A program made the position numbers and the translations under genes. Below are positions 47,028 to 58,530 of a stretch of DNA of 64,000 bases, in pieces. This DNA is from Eustoma russellianum (Eukaryota > Streptophyta > Magnoliopsida > Gentianales > Gentianaceae), in contig AP025057.1 in the NCBI GenBank assembly GCA_036186865.1, forward strand, positions 27,860,087-27,924,086, in the 5' to 3' direction. The notes under the pieces were generated by a model, which saw only the letters and a program-made list of their open reading frames with translations, did not search any database and was not told the origin of the DNA. Position 1 is the first letter of the stretch. Each line of letters opens with the position of its first letter.

Positions 47028-50000
47028 TCACCACACATCTCGCAGATACCTTCCGCTCATTTGAAGATTCTTCACCATGCCTTCTGCCTTGGTGCTGTCC
47101 ATGGATCCCTGTATCCAAAGTTACATACATTTGGTGTTATGCCCATTGACCGTGCTCCCTCCGTCTCAAAGACATTGTCACAGTTGACTTTTCAACGTAG
47201 TATAAATATATATATGAAAAAGTCAAGTGTGACAATATTTTTGGGGTAGGTTGGTCGAAGACAGCTAGGAATGAGACATTAAAGAATCCTACCTGTTCTT
47301 GGAGGATGGTGTGAAGGGTCCTATGGACATCCCTAGCCATACCCTTGGCATCACCACATACATAAATATAGGCTCCTTGAGAAATCAGGTCCCAAAGTTC
47401 TGAGGCCTGAAAGAATAATGAAGTCAAATGAGAAACATCAATGCAATAAACATAAAACTGACCACAAAAACCAACATAAATGTGAAGTCGACAAATCGTA
47501 AACCATCAACCGAGTACCTTCTCGGCCATCTTATGCTGCACATATTGCTTAGTCGGCCCCTCTCGTGAGAAGGCAACAATTAGCTCTGACATAGCACCGG
47601 TTGCAATGAAATGGCTCAGCTCGTCTTGATAGATATAGTCCTGCAAAATGTAGACATAAGTTACTGACTCTTTGTTGTTTTTGTTTTTGTCTTTGTCTTG
47701 CATTATATGTGTATATACACGTTTATGGCTACATTAATATCGGAATCTTTCTATTTGTGTTTACTGAATTCTCTCACTCACACATTACCACATCATATCC
47801 TTATTATTGTGTGATTCATGAAGGTACATATAGAGTTGGAGGTCTCATTAGAAGCAAACTCTCTATCCATTGAGATAGAGGTATTGTTTAACTGCCGCTG
47901 ACCTCTCCAGACTCTAACGATAGCTTTTGCTGCCGTTGGGATATACTAGGTATGATTGATTAATATTTAGTTACAAACTCTTCTGAATGAAGGGGTAAAA
48001 GTAACTCAAATTGGATGAGGTCGTTTAACAAGAGACAAGTTAATAGCTAAGACTAATAAGCATGTCGCATACCATTTTGCTGTTTCTGCATCCGAAAAAG
48101 AAGAGCGCAGGACCAAGTTCTGCTCCATCTTCCTTCAGCGCTAACCTTTCCTGTCAATGACATTCTGTTAGTACATACGCTTTATACATATCACAAACGC
48201 GAAAAAATGACGTCAGATTCTATTATTTAAACCTGTATGAAACCTCTGAAAGGTGCCAATCCAGTTCCAGGACCGATCATTATGATAGGTACTTTGGTAT
48301 CAGCAGGAAGTTTGAAGTTAGACCGTCTGACAAAGACATTAGCCCAGCTGCAGTCTTGATTTTCCGTTGCAGGAATGGCATTCTGGTAAGAAATTAAAAG
48401 GGTTAAACTTAGTGAGAATTATATATGATTGAACTATATTCATTACTACATGCAAAATAATTCATTTTCATACAACTTCAGTAACACTGGAACTCAAAAA
48501 AAGTAAAAATAAAGAGGAAAAAAATCCATAGCATTAAGCAAATACCTTCATCCATGTCGAGCAGACACCCTTGTGAACTCTTCCTGTCGGCGTTCTCTCC
48601 AAAACAAGGGCGCATGTTACATGTATTCTAGAGGGTGCCATTCTGCATCACAGTGTCAATGCATAGTAAGCTCACGAAATCATCAAACTAGATACTAATA
48701 CTGAAAATGAACATAAATAGCCCCTGTTCAAACTGAGGTTTCTTTCATTCAGTGAGATACTCTTTTATAAGACAGGAAAATTAGCTCACCTGGGGGAGGA
48801 TGATATGGAATAGAATCTGGGCTGTAACCGTTGGGCAACTGCTGCAAAGAATACTCCTAGTGGAGGCTTTGCAGATGGAAATTCTGTCATGACCTCAAGA
48901 AGGCTTCTTTGACTTCCGACAACCCACTGCGCGTAATCGTCCTGCATAACACATGATGCATTTTAATCGTAACAGTTTTGAAGCCGAAGCTCAAGGAGCA
49001 AGCAATAGTGAACTAGGCGCTACCTTTCCAGCAGGCGAAGCTAGAAACTTTAAACGTTCAGCTTCATTTGGATCCGATGCATAAGCCGCCAGAGCAAGTA
49101 AAGCAGACTGGAAACGCAATCAGGAATAAGTATAGCCGTAGCCAGGATAAAATTTTGGCAATAAAACGAAGAAAAGAGTAAACAGTCACCTTCCTTGGAG
49201 ATCCCAAAAGATCAGCATATCGAGTTAGTGCAGTTCTCAAAGTACAAGGAGGGAAAGGAGGCGGCAACGAGCTTCCGCCAAGGGGAGTGCCATCTTCTTT
49301 GGTAGAATGGATAGAGAAGTAAGTGCTGGGAGGTAGGCTTAGCAATCTTTCAGCCTCCTCAACAACTTCAATGATGTTCTCACAGTACACACCAACATGA
49401 TCACCAGTTTCATAACTAAAAACAAGAATGCGAAAACAATAAGCAAGCATCTTGGATTCCAGGACTAGCACGTAATATAGACGTGATATACATATACTAT
49501 TTATTAGCAGCTGTTCAATTTCCATAAATATCATAATTGTGAGTAGGAAAGCCATAGTTTGTATACATACCTAAGTCCAGTGCCTGAAATGTCGAACTCC
49601 AGATGTGTGCAAGAACGATCAGAGGCAGGAGAATGAAGCTCCTTCCTCAAAGCCACATAAGATCTTCAAGCAGGATATGCAAACATATTAAATTGTAACC
49701 AAGACACGGTAGCAAAAAGATCATTTAAGTTTCGATTTCATCATTCTTTATATTATAGTATTCTAGAAAATTTGTTGCTACCTGCAAGGATGCTGGGCAT
49801 CGTAAACGGTATTGCCATTAGCATAACCATTAGCTTTGCTCATCTCTTCCAAATCAGATGCATACGATCCGTCATGGTATACCACCCTATATTCCAAAAT
49901 AGCAGCAGTATATGGAGTGGCTGCAGAGCCCTCATCGTCGCCCTTTAGCAGTTGATCCAACTCAGTCCACACACTCTCACGCCTGCATCGTACATTCAAG

Positions 50001-51841
50001 AATTGGTTTCAGCTTTTTGGAACTCTCAGAACTGCGGATCAATTTAATAAGACTTTTTTTATATTTTCATACCATGCAGAGAAATCATCTTCAATGCACT
50101 GATCATCATCACCAAGACCAACTTGGACAAGCCTCTTTCCACCTGCAGCAGTTGATGCAAAAGAAAATGTAAGACACAAGTAATTGCTGCAGAAGCAATT
50201 TCATTACTGCAAATAAACTTGATGATAACATGGAAAACAGAAAGCAATTTAAAGAGCAGGCCTCAGAATTTTATTGAAAGATTATAAGATTTTGATCTTA
50301 CCCTGTTCAGCCACAAGATCATCCACTACTTTAGCAATCTGCACCAATTTAGGACAACAAAAAAAAAAAAATAGTTTGTTAGATATCACCAGGTATAAGC
50401 AACCAGCATATTCATAAGGAGCTCTACGGACTGATTTAATTCCAGACCTTGTTGAAATGCTCATATTGTCTGTTGCCAAGGCCAAAAACTCCATACTGAA
50501 GGTTCTTTAGCCACTCCCCTCTTTCTTTTCCCTGCACAACCATATATAATAATATCAATACCAAAACATGATCCCACTCGTACATTAAGTCAATCAATCA
50601 TACCCAGTATATCCCGAAAAATTAGGAAATGCTTAAAGACATAAAAATAAAAAGAAAATGGAAAGTAACTTCCTAATTTCAATTTCAATACCTCTACAAA
50701 CCATTTGTAAAATCTGGCAGCATTATCTGTTGGCTCACCATCTCCATAACTACAATCAAACCAGCCACAAAACCCATTTAGTGCAGAAGTTACAGAGAGA
50801 AATAACTCATTAATTTTTCATTTAGGAAAAAAAAAACCATAAGTTCATCTCCCCAACTACTGGTAATAGGAAGAGACACGTAGGTTTATGCAAGGGGTGA
50901 CGTCCATGAACAATAGTAGTAAAAAATAATAATGACGGGAGAGAAGAACAAGGTAAACTCACGTGGCCAAAAAGAAAAATGCCAAAGTTTCTTTTTTTAA
51001 TTTCTCCTCATATTCTTCATCATCAGCTGCATAGTCATCCTATCAATCATCAAAGAACAAACTTTCTTCACATCCCAAAAACTATTCAAAAAAAAAATCC
51101 CATTTTTTCACGTATACATATTTATTTTATCTAAAATTTATAACTAACCAAATCGATGACTCTGAAAGTTGCCTTCTCATAACGAGCTTTAGCTTCTTCG
51201 GCAAGTGCCTAAAAGAAACACAATCAAAGAATTTGATAATCAAACACAAGTAAAAAGTCCAAATTACCATAATGAAATGACAAGAGTACCCTTCGGAAAA
51301 TCAGAAATTGTTTCACAAAACCAAGGTTTACCAACCAAAATTGACTTCTTGAGTGTACAATTCAGTCATTTGATTCACATAGAAATAGAGTCAACAAAGT
51401 CAACCCCACAAAAAAAAATCCTTCTTTTCTTTTCTTTCTTTTTGCAGAAAAATGAATATTCCAAAAAGGAAAAAAAAGCACCTTGGCGAAACCTTCAGCT
51501 GTACCAGTCTGGGTTCCATAAAAAATAGTAACTTTAATCTTCCCGTCGTCCACTTCCTCCGGCTCCTCGACCACCTTCGGAACCACCGGCCGCGGGGGCA
51601 CCAGCACTTTTTTTGCCGTTCTAGACGACCTTCTCCATACTAACACCGCCACAAATCCAATCAACACAGCTATTGAAGTAATAATAATCGTCATCAACTC
51701 CTTGTTCTCCATCAACATTGCCACCACCTCCGGTGAAACCGGCCCACCGGATTCCGACGAATTAGACCCATCAATTTTACCTCCCTTCAAGATCGCAGCT
51801 ACCAAATCAAATGGTGACAATTTCTCCGCTGTAGAATCCAT
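47028..51841 (-). CDS. CPR: NADPH-cytochrome P450 reductase (18 exons)
   Basis: Exons on the minus strand: 51841-51482, 51208-51149, 51039-50963, 50749-50692, 50531-50448, 50338-50302, 50142-50073, 49982-49782, 49663-49571, 49415-49190, 49107-49024, 48941-48790, 48642-48546, 48382-48233, 48150-48073, 47640-47518, 47406-47293, 47108-47028. All introns are GT-AG and phases match, giving 714 residues and a stop. The enzyme passes electrons from NADPH through FAD and FMN to cytochromes P450 on the ER membrane. A membrane anchor lies at about 51-69. FMN motifs are TIFYGTQTGTAEGF (105-118), YGDGEPTDNA and FGLGNRQYEHF. FAD motifs are PRFYSISSSP and GVCSTW. NADPH motifs are GPGTGLAPFRGF, GCRNSKMDYIYQDE and YVCGDAKGMARDVHRTLH, ending with the aromatic RYLRDVW. 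The start MDSTAEKLSPFD matches dicot relatives; an in-frame ATG 13 codons upstream (51880) is less likely. No defects seen. Confidence 0.97.
47155..47260. mobile_element. Probable Stowaway-like MITE in last reductase intron
   Basis: The left end CTCCCTCCGTCTCAAA matches the Stowaway terminal consensus. The inner arm ATTGTCACAGTTGACTTTT (about 47172) is mirrored by AAAAGTCAAGTGTGACAAT (about 47217), forming a hairpin. The right outer end is degenerate and no TA duplication is clear. It lies in intron 17, away from splice sites. Confidence 0.65.
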
Positions 51842-52115
51842 CAAATTCCAACCCGACTGCTCTGACGAGTCTAGAAACACAAAAGGCGTGAAATTTCTGC
51901 AAAAACTCCGATGTTTTCAGATGGGCCTATTTCAATTCACCGAGCAGCCGAGCCTCTTGAGCTAAACTGCTTGAAAATATAGTAAAATGATATCTTTTGA
52001 CTCAAGTTTTTGCTTTTCTTTTGACTGTGGTTGTAGTTAAATGGTGGGTTGGTGAAAGATTGGTGACGTTGGTGAAGACTTCAAGAGAATGAAGAATGAG
52101 GAGGAAATGGAGGGG

Positions 52116-52123
52116 TTTTTATA
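52116..52123 (-). promoter_or_regulatory. TATA box of the reductase gene
   Basis: TATAAAAA on the minus strand, in a CATATAAAAACCCC context about 275 bp before the start codon, a suitable distance for a plant 5' leader. It is the best TATA candidate upstream of the gene. Confidence 0.6.
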
Positions 52124-52345
52124 TGAGGAGAGGAAACGTAAAGAGGAGCCGACAAAACTAGACAGAGGAATCCAACTAAGACTGCTTAACCATGGTTAGT
52201 TTTGAGAGTATTATTATGGAGGAGGGAGACTTTTTATTCATTGCATTTATTATATCATTTAGTGATTTTGACCAATTCTTAATTTTCTTTTTCTTTTTTC
52301 CCTTGTTTTTAGTGATGCCTTAATATACTATTGTGGTGTTTGTTG

Positions 52346-52455
52346 GGGGATAGGATCACCTCACCGCAAGAAGGTGCGGTGACGCATGACCGTACGACAC
52401 GTATCGCGTGGTCATAAAGGAAGTAAGGATAGTTAGGGTGAGGAGATCTCAACCC
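52346..52455 (+). mobile_element. hAT-type MITE copy A, no central foldback
   Basis: 110 bp starting GGGGATAGGATCACCTCACC and ending GATCTCAACCC, flanked by the perfect 8-bp repeat GTTTGTTG (52338-52345 and 52456-52463). Imperfect terminal inverted repeats and 8-bp TSDs fit the hAT superfamily. It lies about 220 bp beyond the reductase TATA box. Confidence 0.8.
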
Positions 52456-52463
52456 GTTTGTTG

Positions 52464-53539
52464 GGCAGCAATCGGCTCACCTTCTCATTTATTTACTCCC
52501 TATATCAACTAACATACGGAATTATGGATCTCTTTATTAAAATTTGGCCGTATAAAATTTTGTCATTTGTTTAAAAAAATTATTAAATACAGACGTGGAA
52601 GTGTATTGCGTGTTTTTTTAACAAAATGATGGATTTTTGTGGGGGTAAAGATCTTCAAAGGTTGGAATCCAGTCATCGCAGGAAACGATAACAGATTTAT
52701 TAGAGGACACGTGACGATAAGAGATGATGAGAACATATGAAAGATGTGCTAACAAAAAGTATAAAACTGAATGATATAGAGCCACACTGACCCACAGGTG
52801 AGGATATCTCATTCTAGATCTTATATCTTACCATATCGTACCTTTTTATTTCTTTTAATGAGATTATGTTGTGTTTAATAATTAAAGATAAGTTAAATAT
52901 ACATAATGAAGTTTTATTAAATGAGATAGATAATAAGACAATGTGAATCGGAAGATCTCAACTCATTTTAGTCCCTAGGCATACTAGAGATACGCTGTGC
53001 TTTTTTAACATGACTTTTTGAGTTTTGTCGATAGGAATTAGTTGGGTTTAGTACGAGGTATTCAATCACGTGTGATTGAAAGTCTCATATTTTGCCTCAA
53101 CTTTAGCCTCCCGAACCTGAATTAGAGAGCTGAAAACATATCTGATGTGGCCAAGTACCGCACAAAATTTTTTTTTTCGTGTGTCAAAATCTTAGTTTAC
53201 ACCTTATGCATCACGATTCAAGACACAATTTTAGCTTGTTTTTTAGATTATACCTTATTATTTATGCTTCTAAACCGAATATTACTGTACAATGACAATT
53301 TGGAAGAATAAGAAGTAAATAACTATTATTCGACATGAACAATCATTTAAGAAAATAAACTATTACACATTCTATGAACAATCATTCAAATTACTGGGAA
53401 AGCCAAGTTTTGTGTTCAATACTATTTGTTGCTCGCTAACAAGCCATTGACTTATGTTTTAAAATCATGTGGGATACGCTATACGTGTGTGTGTATATAT
53501 ATAATATGTGTGTAACAGATGATGTATCCCATTTCTGGC

Positions 53540-53590
<51 letters not shown>

Positions 53591-53630
53591 AAATATGTAT
53601 ATTGCAGATGATGTATCCCATTCCCGACAC
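52464..53630. other. Upstream intergenic DNA of the reductase
   Basis: No gene seen. AT-rich. A TA microsatellite at 53545-53587 is flanked by the repeated phrase AGATGATGTATCCCATT (53518 and 53607). Confidence 0.55.
53545..53587. repeat. TA microsatellite
   Basis: More than 20 TA units between two copies of a short phrase containing GATGATGTATCCCATT. Confidence 0.9.
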
Positions 53631-53638
53631 TTATAAAT

Positions 53639-53822
53639 GGGATAGGATCACCTCACAGCAAGCAAGGTGCGGTGACGCGTGATCACGCGACACGTGCTAG
53701 CAAGAGGGTGGTGAGGCTAGATGAAGGTGTCACCTTCATCTAGCCTCACCACTCCCTTTGTTGGCACGTGTCGTGTGGTCACAAAAGGGATGAAGAAAGT
53801 TAGGATGAGAATATCTAACCCC
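53639..53822 (+). mobile_element. hAT-type MITE copy B with central hairpin
   Basis: Starts GGGATAGGATCACCTCAC and ends ATATCTAACCCC, with a perfect 8-bp TSD TTATAAAT (53631-53638 and 53823-53830). The centre has an inverted repeat of about 22 bp whose left arm reads GTGGTGAGGCTAGATGAAGG. It is the same family as copies A and C. Confidence 0.88.
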
Positions 53823-54016
53823 TTATAAATTCACCACCGCAAAGGGGGTCAACTGCTTTGGTCCATTTTACGAAGTGTTTCATTTTGACTCCCCTTTTTC
53901 TAATTTTTTGCACATTATACGAACACTCAAATTACTCAATTGGAACGTGCTTTCAGAAGTGTGTCATACCCATAACAAGACTTTGCCAGCTAGTTAGAAA
54001 TGCATACCTAAGTGAA

Positions 54017-54230
54017 AGGGTTGGAATCTCCTAACCTAAATTTTCCTCACCCTTTTTTGATTACGCGATACGTGGGAGCAAGGAGGGTGGTGAGGCTAGA
54101 TGATGGTCACTCTCATCTAGCTTCACCACCCTCCTTGCCCACTCTCATCTAGCCTCATCACCCTCTTGTTGCCACGTGTCGCGCGGTCACGCGTCACCGC
54201 ACCTCCCTTGCGGTGAGGTGATCCTATCCC
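54017..54230 (-). mobile_element. hAT-type MITE copy C with extended hairpin
   Basis: Inverted relative to copy B. Its plus-strand right end GTGAGGTGATCCTATCCC is the reverse complement of the family start. The near-perfect TSD is TAAGTGAA/TAAGTGAG (54009-54016 and 54231-54238). The central foldback arm CTCATCTAGC is present three times, so the hairpin is larger than in copy B. Confidence 0.85.
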
Positions 54231-54284
54231 TAAGTGAGAATAGTCCCTTAGTTCAGGTAGATTAATAAACAAAAAAATGCTTTT

Positions 54285-54527
54285 AGGTCATAGTTCAGTT
54301 GATATTCGAGTTGAGATTTACTCCAAGATGTTAATAGTTCGAATCCAGAGACAAACACAGTGTGGGAGTTCCACTGTTGCTAGGTCGAAGGTTTAGTTTG
54401 CGTGGGCGCCTTGCCATGTATGGATCACTGCGTAAGTCCTCATCCAACCTAGGAGGCTGCTGGGCTCTTGATTTACATCCTCCATATTGTTTCTTGGGAC
54501 TGGAACGGTGGATACTCTGAAGATAAA
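54285..54527 (+). mobile_element. tRNA-derived SINE, family S1
   Basis: Box A-like TAGTTCAGTTGA at 54291 and box B AGTTCGAATCC at 54336 are spaced as in tRNA genes. The body phrases CAGTGTGGGAGTTCCACTG, CTAGGTCGAAGG and GATTTACATCCTCC are shared with the copies at 29998 and 55683. No clear TSD, so the edges are approximate. Confidence 0.75.
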
Positions 54528-55682
54528 AAATTTCGCTTAATAAATAAAATAAAACTTCTTACTCATGAATCGAGTTGAAGTCTTCCTGCATAAAAACAAG
54601 GTAATTCATCGGGAAATTAGAATGTTAGAAAAATGATTTGGATTTTTAAAAAAAATATAATTATATGTAAAATATTGGAAAAGAAAAAGAAGAATAAAAA
54701 AGGCAAATTTTATAGTAATTAGTGAGTAAATCCTAGTCGTTACTCAACCGCTACTAGAAAACATAATAATTAGAAGTAGACTTTCTTTTTTATGCATTCG
54801 TTATTGTTTCATGTCAATTAATATCTCTCTTATAAATACATAAATAACTAATAGTTACTCCTTATATTACCAAAACATGATCTATCTATATCCAGTTTAT
54901 TTGGAACCAAGAGAGATAGTGTGTTTTTCTTTTTTCTTTTTTTCATTGAACCCATGTAGAACCCAATTTTAGCTATATCATCTTAAAGAATAAGAGAACT
55001 TCAAAATTAACCAGATCTAAAAACTAATTAAATGTAGCAATATTTATTTTGTACGGAAACAAAAGGATAGAAAAAATAACGAGGAAAGAATATCCACTGT
55101 CAATTTATCAGATCTTAAGACCACATAAATTTATTTGTCATTTAATGTAAAATACTGGAAAGAAAAACAAAAAACAAAAGCACGATCCATCCCAGTGCAG
55201 TTAATTATTTGGAACCAGAAGAATGGAGTTTTCTTTGATGGGTTGTTGTGAGGTACCCTCCCAGCCAAAAACCAGAAGACTTATCTTCCGTCCCTACGGT
55301 CAACAAATGGTAAGAGACTGGCTAAATGGTTTGGTCTATTCAAATAACCGGAGATCCAAGAATGGAGTTTTCTTTTCTTGTTCTTTTTCCTTTTCTTTTG
55401 ACACCGTGTACAGCCGTTTTCTAACACTAGTCATCTTAAAGGATAGGACAAGTTCAAAATTCACCAGATGTATATCATATCTCAAAAAGAAATGGTATAA
55501 GTAGAATCTATATCATTCATTGTGATATTTTAACACATTTACATAGTTTTATATTTATAAAGAAGTATAGACACTACATTGTTTTACACACATACCACAT
55601 CTTTTAGTATATCTTTTTTTTCTAACTATTGACAAAAGAGAGATGTGACATATAAATCTATATGACAATGAGAAGAGTGGTA
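54528..55682. other. Intergenic with diverged tandem duplication
   Basis: No supported gene. The stretch about 54888-55010 and the stretch about 55196-55475 share TTATTTGGAACCA, pyrimidine runs and a CATCTTAAAG...TTCAAAATTMACCAGAT order, so they look like old duplicates. A 93-codon frame at 55223-55504 lies in the second copy and has no domain. Confidence 0.5.
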
Positions 55683-56114
55683 TTTGTCCTAAGGGTTGGT
55701 ATTCGAGTTGATATTTGTTCCAAGAGGTCAAGAGCTCGCATCCAGGGACATGCACAGTGTGCGTTCCACTGCTGCTAGGCCGAAGGTCTGGTTTGCGAAG
55801 AGACATCTTGTGTGGGTCACTACATAAGTCCTCACATAACCTAGGAGGCCGTTGAGCTCATGATTTGCATCCTCACAATGTTCATTAAGGCTGGAAAAAT
55901 TTGTTTTAAGAGGTCAAGAGTTCGAATTCAGAGACACACAGTGTGGGTATTCCACTGCTGCTAGGCCAAAGGCCTGGTTTGCGGAGGGACACCTTGTGTG
56001 GGTCACTACGTAAGTCCTCACATAATCTAGAAGGCCGCTATGCTCATGATTTGCATCCTCACAATATTCCTTAGGACTGGGGCAGTGAAAACTATCAGGA
56101 CCAGAGAATGACCT
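55683..56114 (+). mobile_element. Dimeric tRNA-derived SINE, family S1
   Basis: A first unit with a degraded box A region and box B GAGCTCGCATCC is followed at about 55893 by a second unit starting inside the head (AAGAGGTCAAGAGTTCGAATTC). Both carry CCACTGCTGCTAGGC, CTGGTTTGCG and CTCATGATTTGCATCCTCAC. The end GGACCAGAGAATGACCT matches the tail of the copy at 29998. Confidence 0.75.
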
Positions 56115-57476
56115 AGAGAATTACCTTTTGTTGAAGGAGAAAGGCGTACTTTTGGGAAAAAATAAGGGGAGTGGCGCATGATCATTACAACCTAGATACA
56201 TCTACATATTTATTGGTTGAAAAATAGTAAATTATATTTGCTCGGTCAGTATTTTAAATTTTTAAATAAAATAACATTTATTTGGAAGAAAAGGACAAGA
56301 AATAAATATTTTAAAATTAACCAGGAAAGAGTCCATTGTCAATTTAGCGGTTGTGAATGAACGAAAACATGCTTCGAATACAGTTGACAGTTTGTTTGGA
56401 AAGTTTAACTATTTATGCTTACTGTTGATAAATTTTATGCTCATCGTAATGTCACATCAAATTTACTTACATGCAAAATAGAAATGATTGACCAAAATAA
56501 GAGGCTCGTATATATCTTATATATTGGTCATGAAACAACTAATCATCATTTGCTCCAGGATCATTTGAAAATTTTCGCTTACTATTATACAATAAGTTAT
56601 GGTTATCATACTTGTCGCATGACCATTTTAACATTTACGCTTGCTGTTATACAATAAGTTCCAATTATGTGAAAACCAACCTACATGTTATTACTTATTA
56701 ATGCTACTGATTTTTGTCTTAACCATTCAATTGTTGGTCATATTTCTAACAAAACTATTGATTTTTTCTCTTTTGCTTAGTAAGTAGTAACTGGTAAGTC
56801 CTATAGTAAACGGGTAGAAACGCTTAACAGAGTCAATATGCATGCAAAACTTCGTTTGAAATTTAAATTTCCAGACACAAACAAAGCCATGCAAATGTCT
56901 ATGTCAATAAAATTTACAAAATCAAATCCGTGTTGACATCTTTTATCTCTTACATAAAAGGATGGTGCATTTTACATTTTAATTTTAGTATGGCTTATAG
57001 TAAGACTGTATAGATCTAATCGTAAAACGACTCGGTCTTTTTTTAGACTCTAGAGTAGGATTATGCACAAACAACGTCATTCTTTTTGTGGTGCTATGAA
57101 CTATTGGTGGAGAAATGTGCTCGTGTGTCTCGTGTGAGGTGTACATATTATTATTCAACACCAGTACATAAGAATGCTAACTTGTTGGCGCCTTTTTTTT
57201 AAATATTTGTTCTGCAAGTAAAAACACATGGTTCAATCGAGGCTACAATTTTAATTTATTAGGATGCCAACTTTTGATTGAAATTATGTTTATTTTATAT
57301 ACCATCATACTTAATAAATTTGGTAAATGATCAGATTAAAAAATCTTCAATATGATTTTCATTTTAATCTTTAGGACGTATATTGATTTTATAAGCAAAT
57401 GTTTTTTATACAAAAGTTATTTTTACGACTGATTTTGCAGCAGATATTTTGACATTGTTTAATAAACAAGATCTGG
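56115..57476. other. Intergenic, no gene seen
   Basis: AT-rich. Around 56262-56345 a stretch resembles 55027-55115 (AGGAAAGARTMTCCA.TGTCAATTTA). Short frames such as 56415-56657 carry no recognisable domain. Confidence 0.5.
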
Positions 57477-57495
57477 TTTTTAATAGTTTTCGATA

Positions 57496-58108
57496 GTTCC
57501 AGGATATAGCCCAACTGGTTCCAGACATGAGTTCTCGAAAGGGAGGTCAGGGGTTCAATTCTTACCAAAGACAATAAAGCCTCTTTAGTGCTAGGGGCTC
57601 CTTATGCAGACTACTGTGTATGTGACCAAACTCTTGCTACCGGGCCGTTCTCGAAAGGGAGGTCAGGGGTTCAATTCTTACCAAAGACAATAAAGCCTCT
57701 TTAGTGCTAGGGGCTCCTTATGCAGACTACTGTGTATGTGACCAAACTCTTGCTACCGGGCCGTCCAGGCTGTTGGATAGCTGATTTACATCCCTAACTC
57801 TTGCTACCGGGCCGTCCAGGCTGTTGGATAGCTGATTTACATCCCTATACCTTTGTGTTGGATAGCTGAGACTACTGTGTATGTGACCAAACTCTTGCTA
57901 CCGGGCCGTCCGGGCTGTTGGATAGCTGATTTACATCCCTATACCTTTGTGTTGGATAGCTGATTTACATCCCTGTACCTTTGTGACTTGGTGTGGCAGG
58001 GACCCTTACTGATTAGACTTCAACGGTAATCGTTGGGTATCTGATTTACATCCCTATACCATTGTGACTGGGTGTGGCAGGGACCCTTACTGATTAGACT
58101 TCAACCTT
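57496..58108 (+). mobile_element. Internally amplified tRNA-derived SINE (family S2)
   Basis: The head has a consensus-like box A TAGCCCAACTGG (57507) and box B GGGTTCAATTC (57550). The perfect 19-bp direct repeat TTTTTAATAGTTTTCGATA flanks it (57477-57495 and 58109-58127). Inside, a module of about 115 bp starting TCTCGAAAGGGAGG is present twice, GTTGGATAGCTGATTTACAT recurs several times, and the tail GTGTGGCAGGGACCCTTACT appears twice. The SINE has therefore grown by nested tandem duplication. Confidence 0.85.
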
Positions 58109-58339
58109 TTTTTAATAGTTTTCGATATACTGAGTATGTTTGTTGTCGTAGCTTTTAATAAAGTTCAAAAGCCGAAAATTGTTATCACAGAAACTAACCA
58201 AAGGCATATGTTTACTTTCTTTCTTAGATTGGTTAATGTTTTGATTGAACAATAAATCAAATATTGTCTAGATTGAGAAGCCTAATAGAGTTTTGCCTAT
58301 GGCGGGGTATGTGAGGTGAGATTTACACAATTATACTCA

Positions 58340-58530
58340 TGTGTTAAAAACACACATATGTTGTTTTCCGATGACACATAATGAAAATTGCGTCAAGATG
58401 TGTTGATCAGCTGCTACTTCACAATATAAGAAGCGCAGTCAATTTAGTGACTCATTTTGCTTTATTCTATCATATTTCAAAGTCAAAAAGAGTATGCCAT
58501 TGCCTCCATTGGAAATAGAAAGGAAATAAA
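58340..58530 (+). repeat. Dispersed direct repeat D, copy 2
   Basis: Diverged copy of 45465-45680 in the same orientation. The two copies bracket the reductase gene about 12.9 kb apart. Confidence 0.75.

Noticed and set aside
51842..51880. Upstream in-frame ATG adding 13 residues to the reductase
   Set aside because: Dicot reductases known to me begin near MDS/SEKLSPF, which matches the Met at 51841. The extension has no similarity and is left out.
54336..54346. tRNA gene suggested by a good box B
   Set aside because: The surrounding sequence does not fold into a cloverleaf and belongs to a repeated SINE family.
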